The notes beneath the pieces were generated by a model. It was not told the DNA's origin. It did not search any database and saw only the letters and a program-made list of their open reading frames with translations. Below are positions 7,780 through 15,995 of a stretch of 64,000 nucleotides of DNA, piece by piece. The number at the start of each line of letters is the position of its first letter. Position 1 is the first letter of the stretch. A program made the position numbers and the translations under genes. This stretch comes from Treponema denticola (GTDB lineage Bacteria; Spirochaetota; Spirochaetia; Treponematales; Treponemataceae), in assembly GCF_024400535.1 (NCBI RefSeq), contig NZ_CP038800.1, positions 1,488,001 to 1,552,000 on the forward strand, written 5' to 3'.

Positions 7780-9504
7780 ATGAATAAATTGGCTGAATTC
7801 CTTCCCGCTTTTATGCACTTTTCACGGATTGAAAATACAAATCTTATTTTACTATTAGGGATAATTTTGCTTTTAGGAGCCCTTGGCGGGACTTTGTTTA
7901 AAAGACTAAGAATTCCTCAGGTTGTAGGTTATATTGTTATCGGTATTATAATAGGGCAGTCCGGTTTCCAGGTTTTATCGGCTCAAATAATTACTGCTTT
8001 AGATCCTTTGTCCAGTATAGCTCTTTCTCTTATAGGTTTTTTGATTGGAGGAGAGTTGAAGACTAAGGTAATAAAAAAATACGGAACCCAGTTTGTAGGC
8101 ATATTGATTTTTGAGTCAATAGTTCCCTTTATCACGGTATCTATTTTTGTTTCTCTTGTTTCATATTTTGTTACAAAAGATTTTGCAGCTTCTATTTCTT
8201 TAGGTTTAATTTTAGGTTCAATATCCTCTGCAACGGCTCCTGCCGCAACTACCGATGTATTGCGCGAAAATAGAACCCGAGGCCCCTTAACGACTACGGT
8301 TTTAGGTATTGTTGCTATGGATGATGCTGTAGCCCTTGTGTTATATGCTCTTGCTTCTTCGATTGCAGCGTCTCTTTTGGGAGCTCAGACGGCAAGTTTT
8401 GGAAAACAGATTCTTTTGCTTATTTATAATATTTTCGGCTCTATCTGTTTAGGAAGTATAATAGGATTTTTTTTAAGTCTGATTATCAGAAATATGATGA
8501 CGGATTCAGGCCGTATTTTAGGTTTTTCTTTAGGAAGTCTTCTCCTTTCTACAGGTATTGCTTATCTTCTTGATCTTGATACTATCTTAGCCGCAATGGC
8601 TTTAGGCTTTTTTATGGTAAATTTTGCTCCTGCAAAAACCCGCTCCACATTTACCTTAGTTGAAAATTTTACGCCTCCTATCTATGTGCTTTTTTTCGTT
8701 TTGGTCGGTGCTAAGTTAAATATTTGGAATGTTACTCCCTTTGTTGCTATTTTAGCTCTTTTATATGTTTTTTTACGTACATTAGGAAAAACCATAGGTT
8801 CTATTTTCGGTTCATGGCTTACAAAGGCTCCTGAAACCGTAAAGAAATACTTACCGTTTTGTCTTTTAAGTCAGGCAGGGGTTGCTATAGGTCTTTCTAT
8901 TTCGGCAGGTCATGATTTTTCGGATACCATAGGCCCGACTATCCTTCTTATAGTTACAGCCACAACTTTTATAGTACAGCTGCTCGGCCCTATTTGTGTA
9001 AAATACGGAGTGAAAAAATCGGGAGAATGCGGGCTCGATGTTACCGAAGAAGATTTGATGGGAACATTATCGGTAGAAGATGTTGTCTTAAATGGGAAAC
9101 CTATTTGCTCTCCAAATTCACCTGCAATTATTCCCGAAAATTTTCCATTGAGTGCTATCATAGATTCATTTAGCCGTAGTCCCAATTTAAATTATGCCGT
9201 TAAAGATAGTGATGGAAATATTTCAGGCATCATAAGTCTTGATCATTTAAAAGAAACATTAACGATGACAGCTATTTATGATTGTGTATTTGCTATGGAT
9301 ATTATGCAGCCTGCCGCTATTGTTTGTTCGGATAAAACCGGCCTTAAAGATTTATATGAATTGTACATCGAAAAAGACTTATATGCACTTCCTATAATTG
9401 GAGAAAATGGAAAACTTCTTGGAATGGTTGAAAAAGATACTGTAGATCATTTTTTACATCGAAAAATAATAGAATTGCATACGACTGCTTATGATGCAGA
9501 ATAA
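7780..9504 (+). CDS. CPA2-family cation:proton antiporter with C-terminal CBS domains
   Basis: Inner-membrane monovalent cation/proton antiporter, 574 residues. Residues about 20-410 form 12 or so hydrophobic helices typical of CPA2 (KefB/NapA-like), including LGALGGTLFKRLRIPQVVGY near the start and the conserved paired acidic-type site region VAMDDAVALVLYA in the middle. Residues about 430-560 form a CBS pair (FPLSAIIDSF...GIISLDHLKE and DIMQPAAIVCSD...GMVEKDTVDHFL), likely sensing adenine nucleotides. There is no TrkA-N domain, unlike KefB/C. It stands alone with its own promoter. The ion (Na+ or K+) cannot be decided from the sequence. Confidence 0.88.
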   Translation: MNKLAEFLPAFMHFSRIENTNLILLLGIILLLGALGGTLFKRLRIPQVVGYIVIGIIIGQSGFQVLSAQIITALDPLSSIALSLIGFLIGGELKTKVIKKYGTQFVGILIFESIVPFITVSIFVSLVSYFVTKDFAASISLGLILGSISSATAPAATTDVLRENRTRGPLTTTVLGIVAMDDAVALVLYALASSIAASLLGAQTASFGKQILLLIYNIFGSICLGSIIGFFLSLIIRNMMTDSGRILGFSLGSLLLSTGIAYLLDLDTILAAMALGFFMVNFAPAKTRSTFTLVENFTPPIYVLFFVLVGAKLNIWNVTPFVAILALLYVFLRTLGKTIGSIFGSWLTKAPETVKKYLPFCLLSQAGVAIGLSISAGHDFSDTIGPTILLIVTATTFIVQLLGPICVKYGVKKSGECGLDVTEEDLMGTLSVEDVVLNGKPICSPNSPAIIPENFPLSAIIDSFSRSPNLNYAVKDSDGNISGIISLDHLKETLTMTAIYDCVFAMDIMQPAAIVCSDKTGLKDLYELYIEKDLYALPIIGENGKLLGMVEKDTVDHFLHRKIIELHTTAYDAE

Positions 9505-9530
9505 GGCTTCATATTTTTTTGTGTAACCTA

Positions 9531-9559
9531 TTGAAAGTCTTTGTTTTTTGTTGTATTAT
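9531..9559 (+). promoter_or_regulatory. Putative promoter for leader element copy 1
   Basis: TTGAAA, 17 bases, TATTAT. It lies 30 bases before the conserved leader motif and about 210 bases before wbpD, implying a long untranslated leader or a short independent RNA. Confidence 0.6.
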
Positions 9560-9588
9560 CACGATGTATTGAAGTTTTCCGGCATTGG

Positions 9589-9707
9589 AATCTGTTTCGG
9601 CGATCTTTTGCAGGCAGCTGGTCATTTGTTTTAAGATGAGCTTTTTTATAAAAAATATAAAAAAGCAAAGGTTTTTTATGCTCTTTTAAAAAAAAGAGCT
9701 TTTTTTA
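9589..9707 (+). repeat. Leader element, copy 1 (upstream of wbpD)
   Basis: First copy of an element found again at 10394-10490. It starts with the 16-mer AATCTGTTTCGGCGAT, followed after exactly 33 bases by GAGCTTTTTTATAAAAA, and then TTTTATGCTCTTTT. It contains the hairpin GCTTTTTTATA/TATAAAAAAGC and ends in a perfect terminator. The conserved ends with a variable middle of fixed length suggest a structured RNA rather than random similarity. I recognise no known riboswitch class. Confidence 0.6.
9680..9707 (+). terminator. Intrinsic terminator in the wbpD leader
   Basis: GCTCTTTT and AAAAGAGC form a perfect 8-bp stem with a 4-base A loop, followed by eight T. It lies 61 bases before the wbpD start and downstream of a good promoter. 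It would either end a short RNA or act as an attenuator for wbpD. Confidence 0.75.
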
Positions 9708-9768
9708 TGTACAAAACCTTTTCAAGCTGACTGTGAAAGTAAAATACTTTTTATAAGGTCTAATAATT

Positions 9769-10269
9769 ATGGAAAAAAATTACTTTGTGCATGAGTCAAG
9801 TTATGTAGATGAAGGTGCAGAAATAGGTGAGGGAACTAAGGTTTGGCATTTTTCACACATAATGAGCGGCGCTAATATTGGAAAAAAATGTTCAATAGGT
9901 CAAAATGTAAATATAGGCAGCCGGGCTGTTATAGGGGACGGAGTTAAGATACAAAACAATGTTTCCGTTTATGATGATGTTATCATAGAAGATGATGTTT
10001 TTTGCGGGCCTTCTTGTGTTTTTACAAATGTTATAAATCCCAGAGCTTTTATCGAAAGGAAACATGAGTATAAAAAAACTTTAATAAAGAAGGGTGTTTC
10101 CATAGGAGCAAATGCGACGATTGTCTGTGGTGTTACTGTTGGTGAATATGCCCTTATAGGGGCCGGTTCTGTGGTAACAAAAGATGTTCCTCCATATGCC
10201 TTAGTTTATGGTAATCCTGCTCGTATACATGGAAAGGTAAATAAAGAAGGGGAGAAAAAAGTAGAATAA
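9769..10269 (+). CDS. wbpD: UDP-2-acetamido-3-amino-2,3-dideoxyglucuronate N-acetyltransferase (WbpD/WlbB-like)
   Basis: Left-handed beta-helix acetyltransferase of 166 residues. It uses acetyl-CoA to acetylate the 3-amino group of UDP-GlcNAc(3NH2)A, the fourth step toward UDP-ManNAc(3NAc)A. Hexapeptide repeats run through most of the protein ([60 protein letters not shown]), and the [16 protein letters not shown] loop and the C-terminal [23 protein letters not shown] are highly characteristic of WbpD/WlbB. WbpB and WbpE, the two preceding enzymes, are encoded just downstream. A broken second copy lies at 15546-15851. Confidence 0.88.
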   Translation: MEKNYFVHESSYVDEGAEIGEGTKVWHFSHIMSGANIGKKCSIGQNVNIGSRAVIGDGVKIQNNVSVYDDVIIEDDVFCGPSCVFTNVINPRAFIERKHEYKKTLIKKGVSIGANATIVCGVTVGEYALIGAGSVVTKDVPPYALVYGNPARIHGKVNKEGEKKVE

Positions 10270-10334
10270 AAGCTGTGAAGTCTGACAGGCTTGTTTTACA
10301 GTTTATCTTTTAACATAAGAGTTTTCGTTACTTA

Positions 10335-10363
10335 TTGATTATTTTTACTTTTTTTGATAGTAT
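10335..10363 (+). promoter_or_regulatory. Putative promoter for leader element copy 2
   Basis: TTGATT, 17 bases, TAGTAT, 30 bases upstream of the second copy of the leader motif. The same promoter-plus-leader arrangement precedes wbpD. Confidence 0.5.
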
Positions 10364-10393
10364 GGGTCAGTTTAAGTGCTTTTTGCTCGAGTA

Positions 10394-10490
10394 AATCTGT
10401 TTCGGCGATGATGAGGGCGGGGTATGGTTATGCTTTTTATGTGAGCTTTTTTTATAAAAATGATAAAAAAAATGCGGGGTTTTATGCTCT
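10394..10490 (+). repeat. Leader element, copy 2 (upstream of the VanZ-like gene)
   Basis: Repeats copy 1: identical AATCTGTTTCGGCGAT, the same 33-base spacing, then GAGCTTTTTTTATAAAAA and TTTTATGCTCTTTTT. The downstream perfect terminator of copy 1 is missing here, because the sequence continues TTTTTAACG rather than into AAAAGAGC. Confidence 0.6.
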
Positions 10491-10501
10491 TTTTAACGAA
10501 A

Positions 10502-10895
10502 ATGAAGAAGATGGGTGTTTTTATGCGTATGTCTTTTATAATTTGCGCGTTTTTAATATTTTTTTTATCTTCACAGTCAAAACTACCTTCTCCGCCTAAA
10601 CCCTTTTTCGGGTTGGATAAGATTTTTCATAGTAATAGCTTTCGGCGCCTTTGCCTTTACACTGACTTTTTGGTTTAAAACTGAAAAATGGATAAGTAAG
10701 GCACAAAAATATGTTTTACTTGTGATCTGTATTACCGTCTTATACGGTTTAAGTGATGAAATACACCAGTATTTTGTTCCTAATCGAAGTTCTTCTGTTT
10801 ACGACTTGTTAGCTGATGCTCTTGGAGCTTTTTTAGCTGTGGGCTTAAGACTTCTATTGATAAATAATTTTTACTTAAAGAGGAAGAATGTATGA
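10502..10895 (+). pseudogene. VanZ-family membrane protein, frameshifted
   Basis: The first part (start near ATG 10502; the exact start is uncertain) reads through SFIICAFLIFFLSSQSKLP and FGLDKIFH, the beginning of a VanZ-like domain. After the His codon at 10628-10630 the conserved continuation (VIAFGAFAFTLTFWFKTEK, YGLSDEIHQYFVPNRSSS, DLLADALGAFLAVG) is in the next frame. One extra base near 10631 would explain it. The restored frame ends at TGA 10893-10895, overlapping the wbpB start as ATGA, which shows this was a real translated gene coupled to wbpB. VanZ-like proteins are small membrane proteins of uncertain role, some linked to glycopeptide resistance. It could also be a sequencing error. 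Confidence 0.7.
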
Positions 10896-11983
10896 AAATT
10901 GCCTTAATCGGCTGCGGACGAATTAGTTTTAAACACATTGAAGCCTTTGTTTTTATGAAAGGTAGGGTACAATTCGTTGCTGCCTGCGATCCTATTTTAG
11001 AGCGTGCTGAGGAAAAGCGGCTTGAATATAAAAAATCTCTTCCTAATGCAGATGTAAAAATTTTTGCAGACTACAAGGAAATGCTTAAAGAATGTAAACC
11101 CGATGTAGTAACAATTGCAACCGAGTCGGGTAAGCATAAGGATATAGCCGTACATTGTCTTAAAAACGGAGCCCATGTTATCTGCGAAAAGCCTATGGCT
11201 CTTTCTACTTCGGATGCTCAAACGATGATAGATACAGCTAAGCAAAACAATAAAAAATTAGCCGTTTGCTTTCAAAACCGCTTTAATGCTCCTGTAGTAA
11301 AAACACGGGAAGCCTTGGAGAAGGGACGCTTCGGTAAGATGCTTCACGGTATGATTCAGGTACGTTGGAACAGGAATGAAGGTTATTATGCTCAAGCCCC
11401 TTGGCGCGGAACTTGGGAGCAGGACGGCGGTACCCTGATGAATCAGTGTACTCATGGTATAGATCTTTTACAGTGGATGATGGGGGAGGATGCCGTAAGA
11501 GTTCAAGCTCAAACAAGGCGTTTTATGCGTCCTATTGAAGCCGAGGACTTCGGCTGTGCTATCGTAGAATTTGCATCCGGTGCTGTCGGTATAATAGAGG
11601 GCACCGCCGATGTTTACCCTAAAAACTTAAATGAAACCTTGAGCCTTTTCGGCACGGACGGTTCCGTTGTAATCGGAGGTCTTGCCGTAAATAAGATGGA
11701 AACGTGGCGTTTTGCCGATGCCGAAGAAGTAGGCGATACTGAAGAAATGGTTTTAAATCCTAATGAAAAGGATCCGCCTACGGTATACGGCTTCGGTCAT
11801 ACGGCTCTTTTTAATGATTTTATAGATGCAATAGAACAAGACCGTGAACCCCTTGTTTCCGGAGAAAAGGGTAAAAAAGCCTTAGAAATAATACTTGCAA
11901 TTTATAAGTCCCAAAAAGCAGGGCAGCCCGTAAATCTGCCTTGCGGTTTTTCTACCATGGAAATGAAAGGGGTGCTAAAATGA
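10892..11983 (+). CDS. wbpB: UDP-GlcNAcA 3-dehydrogenase (WbpB/WlbA-like), Gfo/Idh/MocA family
   Basis: NAD-dependent sugar oxidoreductase of 363 residues. It oxidises C3 of UDP-GlcNAcA to the 3-keto form. Rossmann motif IGCGRISFKHIEAF is at residues 5-18 and the catalytic EKP motif in VICEKPMALS is near 95. The C-terminal part (GYYAQAPWRGTWEQDGGTLMNQCTHGIDLLQWMMG) is strongly WbpB/WlbA-like. The start overlaps the VanZ-like stop (ATGA) and the end overlaps the wbpE start (ATGA), so the three genes form a translationally coupled operon. Confidence 0.85.
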   Translation: MKIALIGCGRISFKHIEAFVFMKGRVQFVAACDPILERAEEKRLEYKKSLPNADVKIFADYKEMLKECKPDVVTIATESGKHKDIAVHCLKNGAHVICEKPMALSTSDAQTMIDTAKQNNKKLAVCFQNRFNAPVVKTREALEKGRFGKMLHGMIQVRWNRNEGYYAQAPWRGTWEQDGGTLMNQCTHGIDLLQWMMGEDAVRVQAQTRRFMRPIEAEDFGCAIVEFASGAVGIIEGTADVYPKNLNETLSLFGTDGSVVIGGLAVNKMETWRFADAEEVGDTEEMVLNPNEKDPPTVYGFGHTALFNDFIDAIEQDREPLVSGEKGKKALEIILAIYKSQKAGQPVNLPCGFSTMEMKGVLK

Positions 11984-13101
11984 TGAATGTTCCGTTTTAT
12001 ACTGCAACAAGAGAATATAAAAATCTGAAAAATGAATTTGATTCTGCTTTATCATCCGTATTGGAAACAGGAGACTTTATTTTAGGAAAGGCTGTTAAAG
12101 ATTTTGAAGAAAAAATCGCCTCTTATACGGGAGCAAAATATGCTGTTGGAGTTGCAAACGGAAGCGATGCCTTGGTGATCGCTTCGGATATCCTTGGGTT
12201 TAAAAATGGTGCCGAAGTTATTACTCCTGTGTTTACATTCTTTGCTTCAAGTTCTTGTATAGCTCGGCTAGGCGGTAAGCCTGTCTTTTGTGATGTAGAT
12301 GAAGATACCTTTTGTATGGATATGAAGGATGCCGAAGCCCGTATTACAAAAAACACGGCAGGGCTTCTTCCAGTTCATTTATTTTTACAAACTGCCGACA
12401 TGTCTTCCTGTATGGATTTGGCAAAAAAGCATAATCTTAAAGTACTTGAAGATGCGGCTGAAGCTTTCGGTATGAAGGAATTTTATAACGGTTCTTTACG
12501 CATAGCCGGAACCATAGGGGATATGGGAATCTACTCCTTCTTCCCGACAAAAACTTTGGGAGGCTACGGCGACGGCGGAATTATAATTACAAATAATGAA
12601 GAGTATTATCTAAAGGCAAAAAGTCTCCGCGTCCACGGAGCAACAAAAAAATATCATCATGATTATGTAGGATATAACTCCCGCCTTGACAGTTTACAAG
12701 CTGCGGTTTTAAGTGTAAAGTTAAAATATATTGATCAGGCAATTGAAAAAAGAGCGGCACACGCTAAACAATATCAAGAGCTTTTAAAGAATGTACCTCA
12801 GGTAAAAATTCCTGTTATAAAAACTAAAGGAAAAGAGGTTTATTATGTCTTTAATATTTTAGCCGAAAATCGTGATGAGCTGCAAGCCTATCTTACCGAA
12901 AACGGAATCGGCACAACCGTTTACTATCCTAAATGCTTACATGAACAGGAGTGCTTTAAATATCTCGGTTATAAAAAAGGAGACTTCCCCGTTGCCGAAA
13001 GACTCTGTGCTTCCGTTCTTGCTCTTCCTATGTATCCTGAGCTTACTCAAGATGAAATCAGCTATGTTTGTGAGAAGATAGGGGAGTTTTATAAAAGATA
13101 A
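11980..13101 (+). CDS. wbpE: UDP-3-keto-GlcNAcA aminotransferase (WbpE/WlbC-like), DegT/DnrJ/EryC1 family
   Basis: PLP-dependent aminotransferase of 373 residues that turns UDP-3-keto-GlcNAcA into UDP-GlcNAc(3NH2)A with glutamate as donor. Start chosen at ATG 11980, overlapping the wbpB stop as ATGA (the second ATG at 11983 is equally possible). It opens NVPFYTATREYKNLK, has the VEDAAEAFG-type cofactor Asp block (VLEDAAEAFGM) and the PLP lysine in FPTKTLGGYGDGG. RLDSLQAAVL and the end VCEKIGEFYK fit the family. WbpB recycles its NADH with 2-oxoglutarate in characterised systems, so WbpB/WbpE usually work as a pair, as their overlap suggests. Confidence 0.85.
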   Translation: MMNVPFYTATREYKNLKNEFDSALSSVLETGDFILGKAVKDFEEKIASYTGAKYAVGVANGSDALVIASDILGFKNGAEVITPVFTFFASSSCIARLGGKPVFCDVDEDTFCMDMKDAEARITKNTAGLLPVHLFLQTADMSSCMDLAKKHNLKVLEDAAEAFGMKEFYNGSLRIAGTIGDMGIYSFFPTKTLGGYGDGGIIITNNEEYYLKAKSLRVHGATKKYHHDYVGYNSRLDSLQAAVLSVKLKYIDQAIEKRAAHAKQYQELLKNVPQVKIPVIKTKGKEVYYVFNILAENRDELQAYLTENGIGTTVYYPKCLHEQECFKYLGYKKGDFPVAERLCASVLALPMYPELTQDEISYVCEKIGEFYKR

Positions 13102-13140
13102 TTTTAAATTGATTTATAGACTTAGCGGGTTTAATCTAAA

Positions 13141-14740
13141 ATGACGAAAAAATATATTGATAAGTCCAGAAATAAGATTAAGGTTTTGGATTGGAAAAAA
13201 TATAGACCGGAAGGTTTTAATTCTGTTTCCGATTCCTATTATGTAAAACTTTCTTCTAGGATTTATAAAGAATTATTGGCTTTTTCGCCTGATACTGCGG
13301 TTTGGACTAAGGAATGTGTTAGAGAAATTTCAATAGTTTCATCTTCATACTTGGAGGATGTTGTATCTAATCTTGGAATTTTTAAGTCATTCAGGGATAA
13401 ACATGAAGAGTTGTACGGTTCTAAACTGCCTTTTTTCAAAACAGGCAAAGATTATTTTGAAGATGCTGTTAATTATGTAGATGTATTGTTTTTAGTGTGG
13501 TATATTTCCTCGTTGCATATTTTTACTGACGGTTTTTTATTCCCTTTTGGCGGTACTGTTATAGATTTAGCCGATATTATTTATGATATCTTAGAAGATG
13601 AGTATGACGATGCTCCTATAAATAAGACTTATTCTGAAATATTTGAGGCTCTTGAAACTGATGATCCTGCTATTATGAGACTTGCTTGTTTTGAGATTGC
13701 AAGGTCGAATTATCTTTATGGGCCTGATATAATTTCAAGATTTAAAGATTATCTTGATGAACATATGGAAATTGCAGAAGATGATATAGAGGCTGCTTCT
13801 AATTATGCTTATCTGTTTCAAGTATTGTTTTCTTTTAAGGTAAGGTCTTGCTTACTTAGTATGGATATTTTTGAAATAGCTGGGCGGCTTGCCAAACATC
13901 ATGGTAACGATGATATTGAGGTTTTTTCTGTCGAGCCTGAGTCTTTTATTTTTTCGCTTTTTGAAATTTTATATATAGGTGATGAGTACATAGAAGCAAG
14001 GCATTTTTCTTCAGGTGCTGTTATTCGGATTGTAAAGGAAACTTTTAGAGGTGCTGAATCTTTAAAACCTAATTTAAAATTGTTGTTAGGTGTTGTCAAA
14101 AAGTCCGAAAATTGGTATTTTTGCGGAGTGAGTATTTCAGGGGCTTCTTATGATGGTTTTAGTTATAAAAGGTATGAAGCTCATATATTTAATGATCATA
14201 TGCGGCAAAGCACTGAAGAATCTTTGCAAAAACTGACCGATTTCTTTATTGAGAGGTATAAGGGAAAAATGTTGTTCCTGAGTCCTGAAGAAGCTCAAAA
14301 AATACCGGAAGATTTTTTTAAAGCATATAACAAAAAGAACAGTTTAGAAAAAAATCTGGATTATGATGAAGATGCTTCAGATTTGAATGATGGAATTGAA
14401 GAGTTGAAATTCCCCGGTACTGAAAAATATAACTGTTTATTTTAATTCAAAGAGCGGTTTTGAGTTTTATAATGGAGTTGCAGAGTGTATTGATGTGAAA
14501 GGAAATCCTTTTTTCAAGGAGCTTGATAAATACTGTGTTATGCACTTAATTTGTAGTAATCGTTATTCAACCGAGTTTTATAATGAAATTATTGATTTAT
14601 TTTTTGTAAAAAAAGCTTTAAAAAAGATAAAGGACTACAATGAGTTTTCACGCAAGGAATTCGATTTTTTTAAGAGATTCTATTCCAGCGATAAATATAA
14701 GACAAAGCCTACTCTTGCACTTGTGAATGTAGTTGGGTAG
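13141..14740 (+). pseudogene. DUF3843-like protein, split by a frameshift
   Basis: The upstream part (13141-14445, 434 residues) starts with a VLDWKKYRPEGFNSVSDSYYVKL segment that recalls DUF3843 proteins; this assignment is from memory and only moderate. It ends in FPGTEKYNCLF. In the next frame the sequence continues smoothly as VLKNITVYFNSKSGFEFY and on to a stop at 14738-14740, with no independent start codon or ribosome site between. Removing one C from the CCCC run near 14412-14415 gives one protein of about 532 residues. Function is unknown; there is no signal peptide or membrane segment. It separates the wbp genes from a broken toxin-antitoxin pair. Confidence 0.6.
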
Positions 14741-14747
14741 ATTTAAT

Positions 14748-15170
14748 ATGATGACCAATACCGAAAATATCCGCTGGAAACAGTGATTTCAAAATTTTGA
14801 AAAAGCTTTTTTTCTCTTAAAAGAAATTGTCGAATCGAAAGATGATTTATCCGAATATGAGGCTATTGTTCAGGAGGGAATTGTACAGCGGTTTGAATAT
14901 ACTTTTGAGCTCACATGAAAAACTCTAAAAGATAAGATGGAGTTTGACGGAATTAGTTTTGAAAGAATATCGTCTAAGTATGTTTTTAAGGATGCTTACA
15001 AGAGTAAATACATAGATGATATTGATATTTGGATTGAAATGACAAACAGCAGGAATCTTATGAGTCATACCTACGATTCTTTAAAGCTCCCCGAAATATT
15101 AAAAGACATAAAGGGAATGTTTTATCCTGGGATATTGAACATTTACAATTATTTTGAGAATGAAATATAA
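14748..15170 (+). pseudogene. HEPN-type nucleotidyltransferase substrate-binding protein, two in-frame stops
   Basis: The frame reads TENIRWKQ, stop (TGA 14784-14786), FQNFEKAFFLLKEIVE...IVQRFEYTFELT, stop (TGA 14916-14918), KTLKDKMEFDG and so on to NYFENEI. Intact HI0074-like HEPN proteins read W after FELT and a basic residue after KQ, so both TGAs look like point mutations of Trp and Arg-type codons. C-terminal RNLMSHTYD carries the RxxxxH-type HEPN motif (R-N-L-M-S-H). It overlaps the MNT gene region, the usual HEPN/MNT antitoxin-toxin order. No longer expected to make a full-length protein. Confidence 0.75.
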
Positions 15171-15174
15171 GTTT

Positions 15175-15487
15175 ATGGATTTTGGCCTGACAGAATCTCA
15201 AAAAAATATTGATCGGTATTTTACAAAAATACATTAAGAGTGGAGAAGTAATAGTCTTTGGTTCTCGCGTAATTGGTACCAATACCGAAAGAAGTGATAT
15301 AGATATAGCATTAAATAATATTGTGTTTTTTTCGCCTTATTCACTAGGCGATTTGATTGACGAAATAGCCGAGCCGGATTTCCCATATTTAGCTGATGTT
15401 GTGATTAATAAGGATATTACTAACCCTGCTTTGAAGGTTCATATTGATAGGGTGGGGCGGGGTTTGGTAATGATTGGTGATATATAA
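15175..15487 (+). pseudogene. MNT-type nucleotidyltransferase, frameshifted
   Basis: Minimal nucleotidyltransferase partner of the HEPN gene. The start MDFGLTESQKN is in one frame, and the catalytic part (VIVFGSRVIGT then SDIDIAL, with a later Asp in YLADVVI) is in the next. Deleting one base of the seven-A run at 15200-15206 joins them into a normal ~103-residue MNT protein. The GSR-x-G and DID residues are intact, so only the frame is broken. MNT enzymes AMPylate or modify the HEPN partner in type VII-like systems. A shorter protein from TTG 15209 would lack the N-terminal helix. Confidence 0.72.
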
Positions 15488-15545
15488 CGCTTAGTATTTT
15501 TTTTTGACTGCCGAATTTAAAAGGGTTTTGATGGATATTGAATAT

Positions 15546-15851
15546 ATGGCTAAAATTATTTTGTACATGAACCAAGCTATGTGAATGAAGGTGCCGAGAT
15601 AGGCGAGGGGGACAAAGATTTGGAATTTTACTCACATTATGAGCGGCACTAAGGTCGGTAAAAAATGCCCCATCGGACGGAATGTCAATATCGGCGGCAA
15701 GGCGGTTATCGGTAACGGTGTAAAAATTCAAAATAATGTTTCATTGTATGATGATGTTATAATCGAAGATGACGTGTTTTGCGTACTGTCCTGTGTATTT
15801 ACAAACGTGATAAATCCTCGTTCTTTTATTGAACGCAAGCACGAATATAAG
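15546..15851 (+). pseudogene. Truncated second copy of wbpD
   Basis: Clear remnant of a WbpD-type acetyltransferase. [18 protein letters not shown] matches the N-terminus of the intact gene, then the frame changes at a five-G run (15607-15611) and continues as [42 protein letters not shown] and [14 protein letters not shown] further one-base loss is needed near the ATG at 15546. Homology stops abruptly after HEYK; the final hexapeptide turns and C-terminus are missing and unrelated AT-rich sequence follows. This suggests the polysaccharide locus was inserted or rearranged next to an old duplicated wbp region. Confidence 0.8.
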
Positions 15852-15995
15852 CAAATAAAGTATAACCATAAAACCTGTATCATCATTGAATGTGATATTT
15901 ATTATTTACTAAAGTTAAAAGATAATTGATAGTCAAAAAAGTAAGGATAACAAATACTGTTTGGTTCATTTGTTGATTTTTGTGTAGGAGGTTTT

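Noticed and set aside
9531-10500. Leader copies as insertion sequences or MITEs
   Set aside because: No target-site duplications, terminal inverted repeats or transposase remains are visible around them.
13132-13137. TAATCT as a promoter -10 box for the DUF3843-like gene
   Set aside because: It is only three bases before the ATG, too close for a start site upstream of the codon.
14784-14918. Internal TGA codons in the HEPN gene as selenocysteine codons
   Set aside because: Treponemes can make selenoproteins, but these positions replace Trp- or Arg-like residues in a known toxin-antitoxin family, and no SECIS-like hairpin was evident beside them. Mutation is simpler.
15420-15731. Minus-strand open frame opposite the MNT and wbpD remnants
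   Set aside because: It follows from the codon pattern of the plus-strand relics and has no start signals.
15488-15995. A separate gene between the MNT remnant and the amidotransferase
   Set aside because: The only coding signal is the broken wbpD copy; after it only AT-rich sequence and a ribosome site are visible.
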